Positions 21,434 to 32,628 of a DNA stretch of 64,000 bases are shown here, one piece after another (positions within the stretch are counted from its first letter, which is position 1; each line of letters starts with the position of its first letter). The stretch is taken from the NCBI GenBank assembly GCA_948474755.1, contig CAOLHI010000057.1, positions 1,550,001 through 1,614,000 of the forward strand, given 5' to 3'. The DNA comes from Ctenosaura bakeri. Its lineage: Eukaryota; Chordata; Lepidosauria; Squamata; Iguanidae. A program made the translations under genes and the position numbers. The notes below the pieces were generated by a model. That model ran no database searches, was not told where the DNA came from, and saw only the letters and a list, made by a program, of their open reading frames with translations.

Positions 21434-21792
21434 CCTATGCCTTTCAACTGTCCTGATTTTAAAAACAGCTGAAAAAGTGAGATGGCATACAATGACAATG
21501 TCTCAGTTTCTCTTTTCTTTTTTCACCTTCACCTTTCTCCCCAGGTAACTTCAACTGCTGCAAACTTAGTTCAAAGTGCAGCGTAATTTGCACTCAACTC
21601 AACAGAGGGGAGAGGGGAGGATGGGGCATAGTCCTGCTCTTCCCAGTAGGCTCAGGAAAGAGCAAACCGCTGCAGCCTCTCTTTACCTGTGTATTTTTCC
21701 TCATTAATAACCTTCTCCATCTTACCCACACTCTGATGTTGCTTGGCCACACATGTCCCAGTTTTCATCTGTGAAAGGTATGAGGGTATGCA
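21434..21792 (+). mobile_element. Family Q repeat, copy 3
   Basis: The left end 'ctatgcctttcaactgtcct' and right end 'gtgaaaggtatgagggtatg' are imperfect inverted ends. The interior has 'gcactcaactcaacagaggg', 'cttcccagtaggctcaggaa' and 'actctgatgttgcttggcca'. Confidence 0.78.
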
Positions 21793-22322
21793 ACCCCCGC
21801 CCAACAAATAGTAAAAAAAAAAAAAACCTGTTCCAAGCTATGCCTGGTTACTGTGTATTTCCATTTAAGACACGCACATACACAGCTAGTACTTAAGGTC
21901 AAGGCACTTGGGATAATGCCCGGATAATAATAATAAATGGGCAAGTTTATATGAAAGAGATCCTTTACATACTCAGATACCAGGAAGTTATATGTCAAAA
22001 CCAGCAGTCCAAATTGTACCTAGAAACAGATTAGAAGACTGCAGGGTACATCTCTGAAAAGAGGCAATATTTGTTAAGGGCAACAAATCTCTGTTGGTGA
22101 CTTGGTTGCAACATTCTGAACAACCTGAAATTTCCAACATTCTTCAAAGACAGCTTCCGATGTGAAACACTAGGGGCTTGGAAGTAACTAGCTCCCTTTA
22201 ACTGGTTACTTTTCATTTATACATGTTTGCAGTAACCAACACAGGGATGAAAATCATGAGCCTAGCATTGAACCCCAGCTTTCCTCACCATTGGTTTAAC
22301 TCACCAGGGCTACTTTAACTCG

Positions 22323-22473
22323 GGACATTTCCACAGGAATCCTGAGGATAGGCCATTGATATCCTTTTGAGGCCCTTGCCTAAACTGCAAACCTCAGGAT
22401 TCCATAGGATGTTGAAAGTGGAATAACAGTTATGTGCAAATAACAGTTACAACAGTTTAGTACGAAAATGGCC
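22323..22473. mobile_element. Family P MITE, degraded (P6)
   Basis: The left arm is shortened ('ggacatttccacaggaatcc'). The right arm 'caggattccataggatgttg' and terminus 'gtacgaaaatggcc' are clear. A small duplication of 'aaataacagtta' lies within the right arm. Confidence 0.7.
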
Positions 22474-23374
22474 TTGCAGTACAAAATCATCTGGAGAGCT
22501 TCATGACTGCCATCTCTGTAGGCATAATTAAGTTACATTAAGGTTGCCACATAACAAGGGATTAATATCATTCCTTTTTCAGTGTAACTGTAACTTTTCT
22601 GTATCTTGGCTTGCCGTCAATGGATGTAGGAGGATTATCACATGGTTCAACTGATAGCTCTGTTGTGTTGTGATGCTTGTGCTGTGACTCAAGCTACTGG
22701 CTTCTGCTCCATTCTAGGTGCAGAGGTAGTGAGAAGTTGAATGAGAGGAGAGTACAGTTTATGTCAGAGATTCAAGAATTTATGGCATTCAGGGAGTGGC
22801 TAGAGTAATATTGTGTGAATGCATTGATGCTGCCTAGTCTTTTCTCTATGGAGCCGTGAGAATGCTCCTAAAATTTCAGTCCGTGTTAGTGGGGATTAAG
22901 GGAAAACCCGCCTGGATCGTAGCGGCACGATTTCTGCACCCCGTGAGAAAAGAGCCAAAGTCTCCTCATCTCTTACCCAGCTACCCAAATCTCTCTGAAA
23001 CATAAACTGATACTCTTAGGGATATTTCACCGTCTTCTCTTCCTGACTGCTTATTTTCTCATCTACTAAAAGTGAAACTAGCTCAGTTCTGTGTTAGGTT
23101 AGCACCCTTCGGGAGTTTTCATATGTTTAATGGAGTTCTTACCATAAAGTCGTAGCTTGTTTCTTTAGCCATTGATGTCTTTACTCCTTAATCAGAGTAT
23201 CTAGGAGCTGCACACATACCTACACACTCTCCATCACTTCATTCACATGGAAACCTGGGCAAGGCAGCACCTAGAATCCAGGTTCTCAAACTTTCTTTGA
23301 AAGACAAGATTATATTTAACAGGAAAGAAGTGCCTAAAACATACTTCATCATCGGTTCTATGCCTGATAAGACT

Positions 23375-23583
23375 GGCTCTTTCCATCCTACACTGTTGTA
23401 GTGTACTGTTGTAGTTCCACTTTCAACCTTCCTATTGAATCCTGGGGTTTGCAGTTCAGGGAGGGGTATTTAGAATTCTCAGCCAGGAAGCTCTTTGGCC
23501 TCAGGAAACTCGAAACCCCAGAATTCCACTGGAGGTTGAAAGCAGAATAATAGCACTATAACTGCTGCATCATAGGAAAAGCC
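23375..23583. mobile_element. Family P MITE, long subtype (P7)
   Basis: 'ggctctttccatcctacact' opens it and 'gctgcatcataggaaaagcc' closes it. The arms 'attgaatcctggggtttgca' and 'cgaaaccccagaattccact' pair. An internal 'actgttgtagt' is duplicated at the left end. Confidence 0.8.
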
Positions 23584-24029
23584 CTATGATGTAGCAGCAA
23601 CCTCATGGGCTGACAATGGAACTGACCTATCCAGATACGGTGGTGAGAAGTGTCTCCCTCACTTTGTCTTTGAGCCATTCAATGCTATGGCATCAGACTT
23701 ATTTACTGTGATTAATAAGTGTCCTCCCCTTCACTCCCTCTCCCCCCCTTCCATTTTATGTTGTTTCCAATATTCAATTTTGTCATCCTGTCGTTTGATG
23801 TGAGTTTGTTTTTTGGAGTCGATGGGTCAATTAGAACAAGGGATCTGGAGAAAAGGTCAACAAAGCATGTGAGGGAATGGAAAGAAGGGGACTGGTTTTG
23901 TGATATTACATTTTAAAAAATCAGTAAATATTAAGAGGAGAGAGAATTTGGGACTTTCCAAACACATTAAATGGGTAAAAGATTACTGGATCTGTTACAG
24001 AGAAAAAGACTGTAGAGGGGAGGGAACCT

Positions 24030-24345
24030 TATGAAGAGCTCAGGCTTTTCATGGAGAAGATGGAGTGAGCTGCTTTTCTTCTGCTCCACAGACTCGAGCG
24101 CAAACCATGGGATTCAAATTAAAAGAAAAGAGTTCCACCTAAAAATTAGAAGAATTTCTTTACTGTAAGAACTCTTTGACAGTGGACCAGACAACCTTAG
24201 AAGATCTCCTTCTTTGGACGACTTTAATCAGAGATTGGTTATGACATCTTTCAAGACTGCTCTAACTATGTTCCTACATGGCAGGAGGTTGGACTAGATG
24301 GTTCTTTCAGCTCCTTTCACTTTTAAAATTCTATGATTCTAAAAT
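24030..24345 (+). mobile_element. CR1 LINE 3' end, decayed
   Basis: 'tgctccacagactcgagcgc', 'gattcaaattaaaagaaaag', 'aggttggactagatggttct' and a terminal 'aaaattctatgattctaaaa' mark a CR1 3' end of an older subfamily. Confidence 0.8.
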
Positions 24346-24347
24346 TC

Positions 24348-24495
24348 CAGGTTCCATCCTTGTCAGCTCCAGCTAGAAGAATCAGGTAACAAATGATGGG
24401 AAAGATGTCTGTCTGAAATCCTACCGTACAGTTTCTAATACTGGGCTAGATAGACAAATAGTTGGACCTGTTTTAAGGCACTTTCTGATGAGAAC
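24348..24495 (+). mobile_element. tRNA-derived SINE, 3' part
   Basis: 'ggttccatccttgtcagctc' keeps the B-box region, 'gatgtctgtctgaaatccta' and 'tactgggctagatagacaaa' follow. It matches the family at 4326-4452. Confidence 0.6.
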
Positions 24496-24497
24496 CA

Positions 24498-24590
24498 CAC
24501 AGGAAAATATCCACAAAAGCATGTGCTGAAATAAAGCAGTTAGTCTCAAAAGCACTAGTAGATTCTTTCTTCCCGCCACCCCCATTTTCC
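24498..24590. repeat. Repeat end shared with 44048-44118
   Basis: 'aatatccacaaaagcatgtg', 'ctgaaataaagcagttagtc' recall a widespread amniote repeat end ('cacgaaagcttatgctgaa'). Class not determined. Confidence 0.4.
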
Positions 24591-24708
24591 TTTTTACACA
24601 GAAGAAAAGTTATTATTTTAAAGGCAGCTGTTTAGAAGCCGAAAATAATCCATGTTTTCTGTAAAGGTCTCTGCTTTACCGTCTGAAGGAAGATCTGTGA
24701 CTAGGAGT

Positions 24709-24915
24709 GATGGATGAGGGTACTTCAAAAGCTTTGGTGGAGCTATTTGAGATAAGCATTTCAAATCTGTCTCACAGGGTCTCTCCAAGCATCTTTGATA
24801 TGGAATTAAAGCTGGATATCTTTGGGAAGATCTTTACTTCTCTGTCTGTTAATGATTTACGAACCAAACTGGCACCCATTTTGAGAGGATCAACTGCTAG
24901 TGTCACCAGACATTA
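24709..24915 (+). other. Open reading frame of unknown origin (68 codons)
   Basis: An ATG-started frame ends at TAA after VTRH. It is rich in Leu, Ile and Ser and not low-complexity (e.g. FDMELKLDIFGKIFTSL). I do not recognise a family, and no convincing promoter or splice sites border it. A chance ORF is the default reading. Confidence 0.2.
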
Positions 24916-25217
24916 ATCAAAGAACAAGTGGGATCTGCGACAAAATGTTACAGTGCTCAGTGCTCTTGTTTAGTATTCCAGATAGTCAGCATGCCTTCAT
25001 AATTGGATATGTCATTCCAGTAGACAAATCACCATTCCAGTAACCCCACACACACTGCATTTCATTTTTAAAAAACACACCAAAAAAAACCCCCCAGCCT
25101 ACTATGGGTATTGGCCACTGAGCTCATTCTGTCTTCATCAGAGAGACAGGGAAATGCCTCCCTCCTTAGAGACCCCTCTCAGCTAGATTTCTCTTATTTT
25201 TACCTTGAGACTTAATG

Positions 25218-25400
25218 AGTCTCTTTACTGTTGTTAATTGCCATCAAGTTGGCTTCAATCTATAGCAACCCTATGAATGAGATTCAGGGACATGTCTTAG
25301 TGGATTGAATCTATCCATGTGTAATGTGGCCTTCCTCTTTTCCTACTGCCTTCTACCTTATCAAGCATCATTGTCTTTTCTAGGGAGTCATGTCTTCTCA
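25218..25400 (-). mobile_element. RTE-BovB LINE 3'-end fragment, antisense
   Basis: 'ttaattgccatcaagttggc', 'cttcctcttttcctactgcc', 'taccttatcaagcatcattg' and 'agtcatgtcttctcatgaca' match 51183-51380 and 1258-1440 in order. Confidence 0.7.
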
Positions 25401-25906
25401 TGACATGGGAGAACCTACAAACAGCACTGCTGCCATAAACGTAGCCTTTTGCCTCACAGGACCACACAATGGAACCTGTCCACCATGGAAAGGTACCTTC
25501 TTCTTATGTGTGGCTGAAGGGATGAATAAGGATTTTGTATCAATTCTCTTATCATTAGAATTTAGCAAAATCATCACTTGTAATGTAATGGCTGAAAGGT
25601 AATGGTGGGTATATTTTTTGTTTCAGTGTTTTTGATAAAAATTATGAACATGCACCGTTTTTTGTTTTTTTGTTTTTTTCAGCAGGAAAAAAATTGATTC
25701 TTTAAAAAAAATTAAAAATAATGTTTTAGAGAAACCAGAACTGACTGCTTAATCCGTCCAGGCCCTGGCTGTGAGTGCTTCATTCTTAAAAGTATTTCCT
25801 TGACTCCCTTTATATCCGATAAAGTTTGTTCTGTTGAATTAGGGCTACCTTTTTTCCTTCCTGGTTGGCTCTTCATCTTTAACATCTATACGGTAGTATA
25901 TTCTCT

Positions 25907-26065
25907 AAAGGCACTAGTACACATCTGATCTTGGAAGCTAAGCAGGTTCAGACTTGGTTAGTACTTGTATGGAAGATCACCAATGGATACTGGGTGCCAT
26001 AGGCTATATTTTAGAGGAAGGAAATGACAAAATCACCTCTGAATATTCCTTGCCTAAGAAAACCC
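25907..26065 (+). mobile_element. 5S-rRNA-derived SINE (5S-Sauria-RTE type), 3'-truncated
   Basis: 'acatctgatcttggaagcta', 'agcaggttcagacttggtta' and 'gtacttgtatggaagatcac' follow vertebrate 5S rRNA, including the A-box and C-box parts of the internal promoter. 'gaggaaggaaatgacaaaat' and 'gaatattccttgcctaagaa' are the Sauria-type body. The RTE tail is missing. It is a retroposon, not a 5S gene: it diverges from 5S and runs on past the 5S end. Confidence 0.85.
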
Positions 26066-26637
26066 TCTCTGTGCTGGTAATAGCTGTACCTATTGAAATA
26101 GCCAGAGCAAATAAGGAAAAATGTTTTAGATTCGTTTTGAAGAATTTCCCAATGTTTGCAATAGAAAGAACTTAAGATTTTAAACAACTGAATGTAGGGG
26201 AAAGGTAAAACTGGCAGAACTTTCTCACCCTAAAGTGATACCATTTTAGCCACATAAGTACCAGTTTTTATACACAATGGCATCATCAATATGGTTTCTA
26301 GATGGCTTTATTGTTTCCTGTTTTACAAATATAATCTTACTCATAATTGGTCAAAATAGCTATGGCACTTTGAGGAAAATATTGACATTGATCTTCCATC
26401 ACAGCCAAAACAGTGTAAAGCCTTTTCAGTATGAATTCTGCAACTGAAATTAATTAGGTCAAATAACTATGTGGCTTTGAAAACTGATTTGTTTAGTATA
26501 TTCCTATAATACTCCAGAAAGCTCTGAAGACCAGTGGAGAAGCTACTTCAATCAAACTTTTTTCCATCTATCAGACCCTTTAGCGCCTCCTTTGCATGAG
26601 TGGCTGAGTTTAGCTCTTTTTAAACTAACTTGACCCC

Positions 26638-26883
26638 TGAATAAATAAATAAATAAAATAATGATTCTGTCTTTATAGTCTACCTTTTCCGCAGCACTGC
26701 AACTAACATGCCTTTAGCCACTCGGCAAATCATAAACTGTGTGCTTCACGCCAATGCTAAGCTGACATTTGTGCCCACTGGAATTTTAAATATCATCATC
26801 ATCATCATTTGCCATTATTGCACCGTTGACTATGGGAAGTGGGGGAATTTTCCCTACATGTGAGAATTTTTTTAATAATAATA

Positions 26884-26914
<31 letters not shown>

Positions 26915-26922
26915 TTAAAGTG
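26638..26922. repeat. Cluster of (ATAA)n, (ATC)n and (AAT)n simple repeats
   Basis: Four ATAA units lie at about 26640-26657, six ATC units at about 26794-26811 and an AAT run at 26873-26917. The last may be the tail of an unrecognised retroposon. Confidence 0.85.
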
Positions 26923-27204
26923 ATCAACACCATTCTGTTATTTCTTAACAGTGCTTAACTACTCACTCCCCAATATTACCCTCATGCCTGGCTACAATTT
27001 TCAGGGGCATGTACTTTTTATCTCTCTCCCTCATCTTGCAAATGCAGAGAAACACTACACTAAAATAGTGTATGCTGTTATGGGTACATACAGATCTTGT
27101 CATCTTTGATGGTGAAATAGCTCATTATGCCAGAAAACTTGGAAGACACTTGCATCTGGGTTTTACTATTTATCCAGAACCACTCATAAAGCATCACTAT
27201 TAAT

Positions 27205-27337
27205 GTTAATCCATGCATCCTCACTCAGCCTTGGAAACCCAATAGGTGACCTCCCCCTCTGAATAAATCCTGCCGAGAAAACCCTAAGATAGAGTTACCA
27301 TAACTCGGAGCTAACATGAAGGCTCATAACAATAAGC
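27205..27337 (+). mobile_element. tRNA/CORE SINE, head missing
   Basis: 'ctcagccttggaaacccaat', 'ctctgaataaatcctgccga' and 'gaaaaccctaagatagagtt' lead to 'catgaaggctcataacaata'. It belongs to the long subfamily. Confidence 0.75.
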
Positions 27338-27631
27338 ACATGTCTTTGTAGAAGGCCTTTATGGAAGCTCATCATTCTCTTTCCTTCAGTTTCTTGCTCG
27401 TTCTCCTCTTCTTCTTCTCTCAGAGTAACCCTACCATTAGGCAATCTGACTCTGTCTTGGCTAGTAGATGCTTGGGGACTGCAGCAATGCAGGCTCCCAT
27501 TTGTCCTTCCAATCCCCCAGCCATCTCTTTTTCCTGAATGGCAGAGCTGTGTGTCCCCTTGCCCCAGTTATTCTACTGCCCTCAAGTATACTGAGGCGTA
27601 TGACCCACTTGCCAATGCCAAGTGAAATTTC

Positions 27632-27776
27632 AGCCATTTCTTCACTAGACTATTATAGCACTATTATTCCACTTTCAACATCCTATGGAATCCTGTTGTT
27701 TGCAGTCCCTCAATAAATTGCATAGGATGTTGAAAGTGGAATAACAGTGCTATAACAGTCTAGTGAGGTAATGACC
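27632..27776. mobile_element. Family P palindromic MITE, centre deleted (P8)
   Basis: The arms 'caacatcctatggaatcctg' and 'cataggatgttgaaagtgga' pair and the termini are GCCATTTCTTCACTAG and CTAGTGAGGTAATGACC. TTC flanks both sides (27629-27631 and 27777-27779). The central palindrome is mostly gone. Confidence 0.82.
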
Positions 27777-28269
27777 TTCATTGGCAGTCCAGTGGAAAAG
27801 AAGAAAAAGAATCAAGCCATCATAAGTAAATGCATAAACTATCAAGAAGACTATTCATTCCATTCTAAATCACCAACACTGAAAAGTGTGTGTGCAGTGG
27901 CGATGGTGCGAGGGGAAAGACATTATGCCCATCTTTACCTTAAAGTATGAAATGTGTCACACCTGGAAAGAATTAGAATAAAATTTTGCTAAGTTGGAGC
28001 TAATTGCTCTTCTGAGGAAGCTCCAGTTCTTGAACAGCTCTTCAGGTTTCACAAAAAGAAGCTGTTCCACATTTCATTACCAGAAGTGACATGAAAACAT
28101 TTTACTTGCTTAGAATACATTTTATTGGTTAGGAATTAAGTAATTTTTTCTGCTTTCCCTGAAAAAAAAATAGTGTTCAGTTATGAAGAGGTGTTTGTTT
28201 CTAAGATCCAGAATGGAAATGTCAACATCAACAATGTCTCAAGTACAGTAACAGTCCTGTCAATACTTT

Positions 28270-28606
28270 AGGCAACCCCCCCCCCAATAGAGATAAGTGA
28301 CTACACACCTTTGTCCCTTGGCCACAGGAAAGCTGCTAGGCATCCAACTGAAGCTGTCATTCTTCTCTGTCTTTCCAGGCCTGTTTATGTATTGCAAGTG
28401 ACATGCCAAATTTATCACAATCTGCATATCTCCTGGAGGCTTCACTGAGGAGCAGATGCTTGGATCAAAATTCTTATATAGCTCCAGGAGATCAGGCATG
28501 GCATTAGAAATATGAAGTATGACTTTTGTATAGGCAAAATATGGATTCAAATCTTTATTCAGGTCCAAAGCTGAAATTGCATAAATCCAGAGCTCAATTT
28601 CCCAGC
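28270..28606 (-). other. Exon-like ORF of unknown identity
   Basis: On the - strand an uninterrupted frame of about 110 codons contains NPYFAYTKVILHISNAM, PDLLELYKNFDPSIC and MQIVINLACHLQYINRPG. 'gcaatttcag' at 28571-28580 could be a splice acceptor and 'acaaag|gtgtgt' at about 28309 a donor, giving a 262-bp exon (28309-28570). The composition is balanced and not simple-sequence. I cannot name the protein. It could be a host exon, a retroposed relic or part of a repeat. Confidence 0.3.
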
Positions 28607-29933
28607 AAACTTATCTTCTAAACACTACCATGGGGGTTGGGAATGGAAATCTAGTCCTGTCTTCCCAGGCCATGGCACAATGCAAATAACACAGCCCCAA
28701 GCTCCTATTAGCCATGGAGGTTGGACTACCAGTAACGCTGGCCATGCTGTTAAGCAGTATGGAATAACTGCCTCAAACAACAAATCCTGGGGAGGGGCAG
28801 AAGTGGCAGCTTGCCAACTCTGCTCCTGAATTCACTACCATTTCTCTTTCTTGCAGAAAAAGCTGAGTGCTTCATATAGCACAATCTGAATTCCCTAAGC
28901 TAGTCTGCTGCTTTTGGACCAGTGGTGAAACACGCTTTCCCCCACTGCTAATATTGGAATTAAGATCATCTGACAATCCAACTGGCTTCTCCACATGAAA
29001 TGGAAAAGGGACACCATCTTATATTTTGCCTAATGCACTAAAATGTCAGGCCAGCTCTACAGGCACAATATGGATTTCACTGATTTGCAAACTAGAGTCT
29101 CTGCTTGCATGTCTTGGGAGGATGCGATGGGATAAACCCACCATCATGCCTACTGAAATTGACAAAGCTTTCCTCGTTTCGACTCTGCAGCCAGTCACCT
29201 CACAATATTTGAGATCCAAATTAGGAGAATGTGGCAATGCCTGTGTGAATTACAACTCATTTTGCCTTCCCCCTTCCAGAGAGCAACTATAGCACTAGCA
29301 TGAAAGCTCTTACTAGATAGGAGAATTTTCACCCAAGAGCAATGACTGACAGGAGCTCTAGTCCACAGAAGAGTTCTCCTTCCCTGGAGAATCCAAAATA
29401 GAGGTAAAGGTGTGTGGCCATTTGCTCCAGCAGCTAAGATTGTTACTGGGAGTTAAAAGAGGAAGTCAGGTGGGCAAAATTTCCACAGAATGCTACTCGT
29501 TTTGGAAAAGGCAACAAACATATGGTGCATTATGTAATTGCTTAATACTTTATTGTACCATCTATAGCACAAGCCATCCTGTAGTCAGGATGAATCAAGC
29601 CAAGTGCCACAGACTGCCCAGGTATTGAAGGAGCCCCATTCCTAGATATTAAAAAAAAACAAAACAAACAAACCTAGAGCCACTTAGCAGGAGTGACCCA
29701 AACATTAGTAGATTGAGGTGACTGTTCCAGGCAGCAGATTGTAGACTACAGTAATAGCAGTTCCTGGTTTTTTCCACTTGAACCATAGGCTGTTCTCCCT
29801 GTTGGAGGACAGACTTATGTATATCATAGGGTGTCCTGGGCTCCCTAATCTAGTTGAAGTGAACTAGAAGATTCTAGAGTTGCTAGAGTTGGCATAAAAT
29901 TCAGCTGAAAGCACATTTAGCAGGCGTCATATT

Positions 29934-29963
29934 GCATACCTCCAACATTTCATAACAAACTGG
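29934..29963 (-). mobile_element. Family Q repeat, copy 4, first part (split by H2)
   Basis: 'gcatacctccaacatttcat' is the family end. ATATT just outside (29929-29933) recurs at 30595-30599 beyond the other end, a candidate 5-bp target duplication. The copy resumes at 30321. Confidence 0.75.
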
Positions 29964-30320
29964 GGTCCTTTCCGCAACTTACTGTTCTTGGCACTGGGGC
30001 ACGGGGATCGCTCAAGCAGCCTCTTGCAAGTGAGCAGCAGTGTGAGGTCTCCTGTTCTTCCTTCCACAGCACAGCCTGGGATTTTCTCAGGCTGTGCTGG
30101 GCAGAGGCTCCGCACACATGGTAAGTGTGTGTGGGGCCCTGGAGCGAGGCATGATCATGCACTATTTTTGGCTAGAAGCCAAAAATGAAATAGTGCGCAA
30201 TCAGCACCTGCCTGTCCCAGCAGCATCATGCAATTGCGAGGACATCATGTGGGCAGCTCCTCGCAATTTCACGACACTCCAGAGGCCCTTTCGCATGACG
30301 AATGCTTTGTGAAAAGGGCC
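29964..30320 (-). mobile_element. Family H MITE, copy H2, inside Q
   Basis: The ends GGTCCTTTCCGCA and TTGTGAAAAGGGCC are inverted, with TGG duplicated at 29961-29963 and 30321-30323. It lies opposite to H1, H3 and H4. It has an internal hairpin 'atttttggctagaagccaaaaat' shortened here to its arms at about 30163-30185, and a GGTAAGTGTG motif at 30120. No coding capacity. Confidence 0.88.
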
Positions 30321-30594
30321 TGGGACAGATATGGCCAAGCAATATCAGAGTGTGATCAAGATGTTCTACAAGGAAGGGAAAGATTCCACCAGCTCCTCTC
30401 CCCCTACTAAATTAACTGAGTGCAAACTATTTTTGCACTTTGGACTCAGTTTGCATCAGCTGAAGTAAGCCAAGGACAAAGAAGATGGGGAGGAAAGAGA
30501 AAATGGGACATTGTACAAGGAGGTGAAAAGGTGGGGTGACAGAGGATTCATTGGGACTGTTCCTCCCAAAGTAGGAAAGTTGGGGGAGGGTATG
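30321..30594 (-). mobile_element. Family Q repeat, copy 4, second part
   Basis: 'gccaagcaatatcagagtgt', 'tttttgcactttggactcag' and the end 'gttgggggagggtatg' complete the copy. The two ends GCATACCTCCAAC and GTTGGGGGAGGGTATG are inverted, which is why I treat Q as a non-autonomous DNA transposon. Confidence 0.78.
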
Positions 30595-30927
30595 ATATTA
30601 TCCTTCACGTCAGGCTGGAAAATATCTTGGGCTGACCTGCTCTCTGGACCTTGCAAGAGAGCACACTGTTGAAGAGGGCACTATTTCTCCTACAGCCATC
30701 ACAAAACTTCTAAAATGCAACACTTGGAAGAGGAGGGGCATCTAAGGACAGGCAAAACGACATTTTACATCACTGTCTTTCCTTATGCCCTCATCAGTCA
30801 CTGCTGCTTTATACTCAGCCAACAACCCTTTTTATGTTTTTATTTTCTGTTCTTGTCAGACTTATTATTTTCACTGTGCGCAAGCACTTATTCCACGCTG
30901 GATTTCCAGTGTGTATCTGCATAAATA

Positions 30928-31150
30928 CCCTAAAGGCACCATATCCTTGTCTGATCTTGGAAGCTAAGCAGGGCCAGATCTTAGTTAGTACTTGTATGGG
31001 AGACTTCCAACGAATACTAGATGCTGTAGGCATCTAGTATCAGAGGAAGGAACTGGCAAAATTCTCTGAGTATTCCTTGAGTAAAAAAAATCTTATGAAA
31101 TGCATGGGGTTATCATAACAGGTGCCTTAAAGGCATTTTCACACATTCAA
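30928..31150 (+). mobile_element. 5S-rRNA-derived SINE (5S-Sauria-RTE type), near full length
   Basis: The 5S part runs through 'tgatcttggaagctaagcag', 'agttagtacttgtatgggag' and 'gatgctgtaggca'. The body has 'agaggaaggaactggcaaaa' and 'gagtattccttgag'. The RTE-type end is 'gaaatgcatggggttatcat ... gccttaaaggca'. It leads into a microsatellite at 31153. Confidence 0.88.
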
Positions 31151-31152
31151 TT

Positions 31153-31225
31153 TGTGTGTGTGTGTGTGTGTAGATAGATAGATAGATAGATAGAAGACAG
31201 ACAGACAGACAGATAGATAGATAGT
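31153..31225. repeat. (TG)n-(ATAG)n-(ACAG)n compound microsatellite
   Basis: About nine TG units are followed by ATAG units, five ACAG units and more ATAG. It sits at the SINE 3' end and probably grew from the SINE tail. Confidence 0.93.
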
Positions 31226-31379
31226 TGTCATTTTCAACCTATGGTGACCCTAAAGCAAACATATCAGCTTTTTCAGGAGAGGGTTGCCTCTGTCTTTCTC
31301 TGAGGCAGAGAGAGTGGGACTTGCCAAAGGTCCCTCAGTGGGTTGAACAGGAATTTGAACCCTGGTCCCCAGAGTCTTA
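31226..31379 (-). mobile_element. tRNA/CORE SINE, part 1 (split by H3)
   Basis: 'gtcattttcaacctatggtg', 'aaagcaaacatatcagcttt' and 'gaaccctggtccccagagtc' are SINE text. The copy is interrupted at TTA and resumes at 31779. Confidence 0.82.
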
Positions 31380-31778
31380 GGCCCTTTCAGCACAGCATTT
31401 TCCATGCAAAAGGGTGCCTGGAACATTGCACGATTGTGAGGAGTAATCTGCACGATGCACTCACAATCACATGACGCTCCAGGGGTCAGCAAGCACTGAT
31501 TGCGCACCTTTTCATTTTCGGCCAAAAGCCGAAAATGGTGCACGATTGCACATTGCTCCTGGGTCCCAACACACTTACCTGGAGTGCGGAGCCTCTGGAG
31601 CCTCGGCAATCATGCTTCCTGTCCCAGGCTGCACTAAGGAAGGAAGATGGGGGGCTCTCGTGCGATCAGGCAGCTCGTGTGGAGCTGAAGGACCCCGGAC
31701 GCGAGAGCCTCTTGCCAGAGGCTGCTTGCATGATCCCTGCACCCCAGAGCCGGAAGAAGGTAAGGTGCGGAAAGGGCC
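31380..31778 (+). mobile_element. Family H MITE, copy H3, inside a SINE
   Basis: The termini GGCCCTTTCAGCAC and GGTGCGGAAAGGGCC are inverted. Flanks are TTA (31377-31379) and ATA (31779-31781). It contains the hairpin 'cattttcggc/gccgaaaatg' near 31516-31538, a CACACTTACCT block at 31569-31579 and 'aggctgcactaaggaaggaa'. No transposase. Confidence 0.88.
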
Positions 31779-31818
31779 ATAGTCTGACATTCAAACCACT
31801 ATACCATGCTGGCTTTTC
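31779..31818 (-). mobile_element. tRNA/CORE SINE, part 2 (tRNA-like head)
   Basis: 'agtctgacattcaaaccact' and 'ataccatgctggc' complete the head of the SINE begun at 31226. Confidence 0.82.
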
Positions 31819-32440
31819 CATATATAGTTAGGTGATTTAAAACCAAACAAACAGCACTTCTCACAAGTTTGTTCTAAATTCCCAAAAGCCCATATATAAA
31901 TGGACACATTCATTGCAAAGCCACTTATCCTTCCCTCTTTTTTGCAAAACAAACAAACAGAAAACCCTGAAGGTTTCATATGAGGCTTATTCTGTCCCAT
32001 TCTATCTCAGCAGACCTGGGGTATCAGTCTATCATAGCAATATTAGTTGGCCTAAGTCACCTGGTGAGCTTGGAAGTACCTAAAAATAACTAATGACTCA
32101 TAACTAATTATTTACATCAAAAGTATAGCTCAGTTGCATTACCTTTGTAATTTAAGGGATAACTTAATTCTTTTTGTGGTGTAACTGTAACTACTAATAC
32201 TTCTTTATTAGTTAGAGATGTGTGACCTAAGTGGTGGAAGAAATATAGCACGTAGTTCAAGTTGTGTGTCATGCCACTGATTCATCCTCTGTTGTGAGTG
32301 GTGGGACTAAAAAAATGGTAAATGAAAAGAGAGTGTGTCTTTTACCTACGATAACCATCACCAAGAAAAGCATATGCAGCATCGAAAAAGGAGAGAAGAA
32401 ACAATTATTTGCATGAAACTGCATGTATTATTTATACACA

Positions 32441-32628
32441 TTGTTGTGTACCTTCAAATCATTTCCAACTTATAGCAACCTGTAGGTGAATCTGTCATGG
32501 GGTTTTCAGGGACTGAGAGTGTGTAAGGCACCCAAGGTCCACTCAGGGGGGTTCCATGGCCAAGCAGGGAATTGAACGTTGGTCTCCAGGGTCATAGTTC
32601 AACACTCAAACCACTACCCCTGTGGCTT
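32441..32628 (-). mobile_element. tRNA/CORE SINE, short subfamily
   Basis: It runs from 'attgttgtgtaccttcaaat' to 'ccactacccctgtggc', with 'tcatggggttttcagggact' joined directly to the CORE-like part. Confidence 0.85.

Noticed and set aside
25907..26030. A 5S rRNA gene
   Set aside because: It diverges from 5S at several sites and continues into a SINE body; two similar chimeric copies exist in the window.
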